Shown here piece by piece: positions 63,811 to 64,000 of a stretch of DNA of 64,000 nt. Numbering within the stretch: position 1 is the stretch's first letter; every line of letters begins with the position of its first letter. This DNA is from Patiria pectinifera (taxonomy: Eukaryota > Echinodermata > Asteroidea > Valvatida > Asterinidae), in NCBI GenBank assembly GCA_029964075.1, contig CM057135.1, forward strand, positions 31,175,366-31,239,365, given 5' to 3'. The position numbers were made by a program, and so were the translations under genes. The notes under the pieces were generated by a model. It did not search any database, was not told where the DNA came from, and was given only the letters and a program-made list of their open reading frames with translations.

Positions 63811-63840
63811 AGCTGTTTCGGTGTGTACACCGAAACAGCT
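63811..63840. repeat. Near-perfect palindrome in the first intron of the edge gene
   Basis: Two 14-base arms (AGCTGTTTCGGTGT and its exact complement) flank a 2-base GT spacer. It lies inside the intron 63683-63926 of the minus-strand gene and could form a cruciform or, in RNA, a hairpin. No target-site duplication was noticed. Confidence 0.85.
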
Positions 63841-63926
63841 AAAGACGTCTGAATCAATCAAAGACAAAACAGTAGAAATAAGTTAAGTTAATAAACTCTG
63901 ACTGTAATTAAAATATATTTCAATAC

Positions 63927-64000
63927 CTGCTATTATCTTGTTATCCACCATCATTTCGTCAAAAAAGGAGAATGAATCTAATCCCAACACACCGAGTAGT
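63927..64000 (-). CDS. Upstream coding exon of the same gene, cut by the window edge
   Basis: On the minus strand the frame ending in a GCAG/GTATTG donor at 63927/63926 stays open to the window edge. It reads LDSFSFFDEMMVDNKIIA. Its single leftover base G joins the next exon's TT in phase. Two consecutive ATG codons in it could be a start, but the open frame upstream makes an internal exon at least as likely. The part seen is therefore 190 residues or more when joined to the other two exons. Confidence 0.6.

Noticed and set aside
1-64000. CRISPR arrays, bacterial operons, ribosome binding sites or rRNA genes
   Set aside because: None was seen; the spliced exons, eukaryotic tRNAs and transposon types show this is animal nuclear DNA.

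Overview
This is nuclear DNA of an animal. It is AT-rich, coding sequence is sparse, exons are bounded by GT-AG sites, there are non-autonomous DNA transposons with clear target-site duplications, and there is a cluster of eukaryotic initiator tRNA genes. The many TACATGTA-type and TAGGCCTA-like words, the G/C homopolymer tracts inside transposons and the intronless rhodopsin-class receptor would fit a marine invertebrate deuterostome such as an echinoderm. That placement is an inference and no species can be named.

Layout. Positions 1-30.5 kb are non-coding (intergenic or long intron). They hold a 259-bp hAT-like element (4.7 kb), a 699-bp TA-flanked element (8.2 kb), a long snap-back palindrome (14.5 kb), a PIF/Harbinger-like MITE (27.1 kb) and a TTAA-flanked MITE (27.7 kb). 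At 30.7-31.7 kb a minus-strand exon encodes 343 residues of a serine-rich, disordered protein and ends in a consensus splice donor; the next exon was not found. Positions 33.4-37.2 kb are a repeat island: G-rich tandem repeats, a second PIF/Harbinger-like MITE and a second hAT-like element. Positions 37-52 kb are largely unannotatable but unusually rich in the CRE octamer TGACGTCA, with one possible short first exon at 49.6 kb.

Positions 52.2-58.3 kb contain a family of initiator tRNA-Met genes: three that look intact, two full-length degenerate copies and at least three fragments. The two degenerate copies sit in a pair of inverted duplicated segments. A second TTAA-flanked MITE follows.

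The right end is the gene-dense part. A complete intronless class A GPCR (61393-62418, +) lies tail to tail with a minus-strand gene whose last three exons (62952-64000) can be assembled with matching splice phases. The product of that gene is not recognised. No relationship between the GPCR, the tRNA cluster and the serine-rich gene is evident beyond proximity.
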